Origin: Methanobacteriaceae archaeon UBA349
GTDB lineage: Archaea; Methanobacteriota; Methanobacteria; Methanobacteriales; Methanobacteriaceae
Length of the DNA: 15,184 nt
Assembly: GCA_002509745.1 (NCBI GenBank)
Contig: DAWK01000108.1
Span: 1-15,184, forward strand
Reading direction: 5' to 3'
The position numbers and the translations under genes were made by a program. Under the pieces are notes generated by a model. The model saw only the letters and a list, made by a program, of their open reading frames with translations, was not told where the DNA came from and ran no database searches. This document shows, piece by piece, positions 14,778-15,184 of the stretch (positions are counted from its first letter, which is position 1; every line of letters starts with the position of its first letter).

Positions 14778-14921
14778 TTATTTTTGAAGTTTACCTTTTA
14801 TTTTTCCTTCAATTTCTTTAGATTTCCCTTTAATCTCACCCTCATATTCTTTAGCTTTTCCTTTAATTTCACCTTCTTTTTGTTTAACTTTTCCTTTTAA
14901 TTCATCTGTTTTTTCTCCCAT
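14778..14921 (-). CDS. CsbD-like protein of 11-residue repeats, 47 residues
   Basis: Too short for many gene finders but well supported: ATG 14921 is preceded by a perfect AAGGAGG (14928-14934) and a TATA box at proper distance. The protein is MGEKTDEL followed by three 11-residue units KGKxKxxEGxI and a final KGKLQK. Unit variants are KGKVKQKEGEI, KGKAKEYEGEI and KGKSKEIEGKI. It contains no Cys, Trp, Phe, Pro or His. This fits the CsbD/LEA-like class of small, highly charged, amphipathic helical stress proteins, which are induced by general stress in bacteria; its role here is inferred. The 11-residue period suggests a right-handed helical or membrane-surface arrangement. Confidence 0.85.
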   Translation of the reverse strand: MGEKTDELKGKVKQKEGEIKGKAKEYEGEIKGKSKEIEGKIKGKLQK

Positions 14922-14959
14922 AGAATTCCTCCTTATTGTTTATTTAACATTTTAGATTA

Positions 14960-14967
14960 TTTATATA
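14960..14967 (-). promoter_or_regulatory. TATA box of the CsbD-like gene
   Basis: On the minus strand GGATATATAAATAATC contains TATATAAA at 14960-14967. Transcription would start about 25 bases downstream, near 14938, just ahead of the AAGGAGG at 14928-14934. The spacing is close to the archaeal ideal, making this the clearest promoter in the window. Confidence 0.6.
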
Positions 14968-15184
14968 TCCTAAATCCAAAATAGGAATAATCTGATATGA
15001 ATTTAATAGTTATGAACCATTAGAATCTAGTTGATGAATTATTCCAGGTTTTGGTACCAACCATTACCGGTACTCCCCTTGAGTTTAGGGATTATAAAAC
15101 TTCTCATAACTGTTTGCAACATGACTTTGAACATATATCTATGGTTAAGAAGATATTTAGGCCGAGTATAAAATTTTAAGTAGG
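14968..15184. other. Terminal region without an assignable gene
   Basis: A 45-codon plus-strand frame (15034-15171) lacks a ribosome binding site and is not convincing. Two short palindromes, TTGGTACCAA and ACCGGT, lie near 15050-15075. Close to the window end, GCCGAGTATAAAAT (about 15161-15174) resembles a BRE plus TATA box that may serve a gene beyond the window. Confidence 0.35.

Noticed and set aside
15043..15085. TTCCAGG and CCTTGAG blocks reminiscent of the structured repeat
   Set aside because: The blocks occur in the opposite order to copies A and B and the intervening sequence does not match.
15030..15130. tRNA gene
   Set aside because: No GGTTCRANTCC arm and no acceptor stem pairing could be found on either strand.
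15034..15171. 45-codon plus-strand ORF beginning [16 protein letters not shown]
   Set aside because: No ribosome binding site, no recognisable domain, and it runs into a promoter-like sequence; likely chance.

Overview
The window looks like chromosomal DNA from a methanogenic archaeon, most plausibly of the Methanobacterium/Methanobrevibacter group. The evidence is very AT-rich intergenic DNA, archaeal TATA boxes 35-50 bases ahead of starts, GGTGA/GGAGG ribosome binding sites, a zinc-ribbon/transmembrane/PsbP-like surface protein, and small families common in methanogens (DUF2283, MNT/HEPN, DUF1802, CsbD-like). The assignment to this order rests on style and family content, not on a marker gene.

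Layout. 1-1246: a possible 56-codon fragment, then a minus-strand zinc-ribbon membrane protein and a regulatory intergenic region with a palindrome and an inverted repeat. 1247-1816: a small Trp-rich hypothetical gene overlapping a frameshifted four-cysteine (Fe-S-like) gene remnant. 1932-11198, all minus strand: a type I restriction-modification locus read hsdM, hsdS, AAA/TOPRIM (OLD-like) ATPase, hsdR, followed by a gene joining a DUF4062 domain to a GHKL-type ATPase domain and a winged helix. 11317-11736: a small EVE/PUA-like protein divergent from hsdM. 11821-13242: two toxin-antitoxin-like units (DUF2283 with a small ORF; MNT nucleotidyltransferase with a broken HEPN gene), each preceded by a copy of a 67-68 base imperfect repeat that can fold. 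13440-14583: a DUF1802 protein, a 364-base gene-free stretch, and an unrecognised 87-residue protein. 14778-14921: a 47-residue CsbD-like repeat protein on the minus strand. The last 260 bases hold its promoter and nothing else I can assign.

How it fits together. The core is a defence island. HsdM, HsdS and HsdR form a methylating and restricting complex. The OLD-like ATPase sits between hsdS and hsdR with only short gaps and is probably a co-expressed accessory defence factor. The DUF4062-GHKL protein could be a second effector or a regulator. The small EVE-like protein may read modified bases. Genes flanking the island show decay: a frameshifted four-Cys ORF, a HEPN gene broken by a 55-base insertion, and possible antisense remnants. 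This is typical of rapidly turning over defence DNA.

The observations most worth a second look are: (i) the ATPase open frame carries its Walker A motif upstream of any ATG, GTG or TTG; (ii) the HEPN toxin is interrupted by a hairpin-bearing 55-base insertion between 13-base direct repeats whose removal restores the frame exactly; (iii) the paired structured repeats stand upstream of both small modules; (iv) the DUF4062-GHKL architecture.
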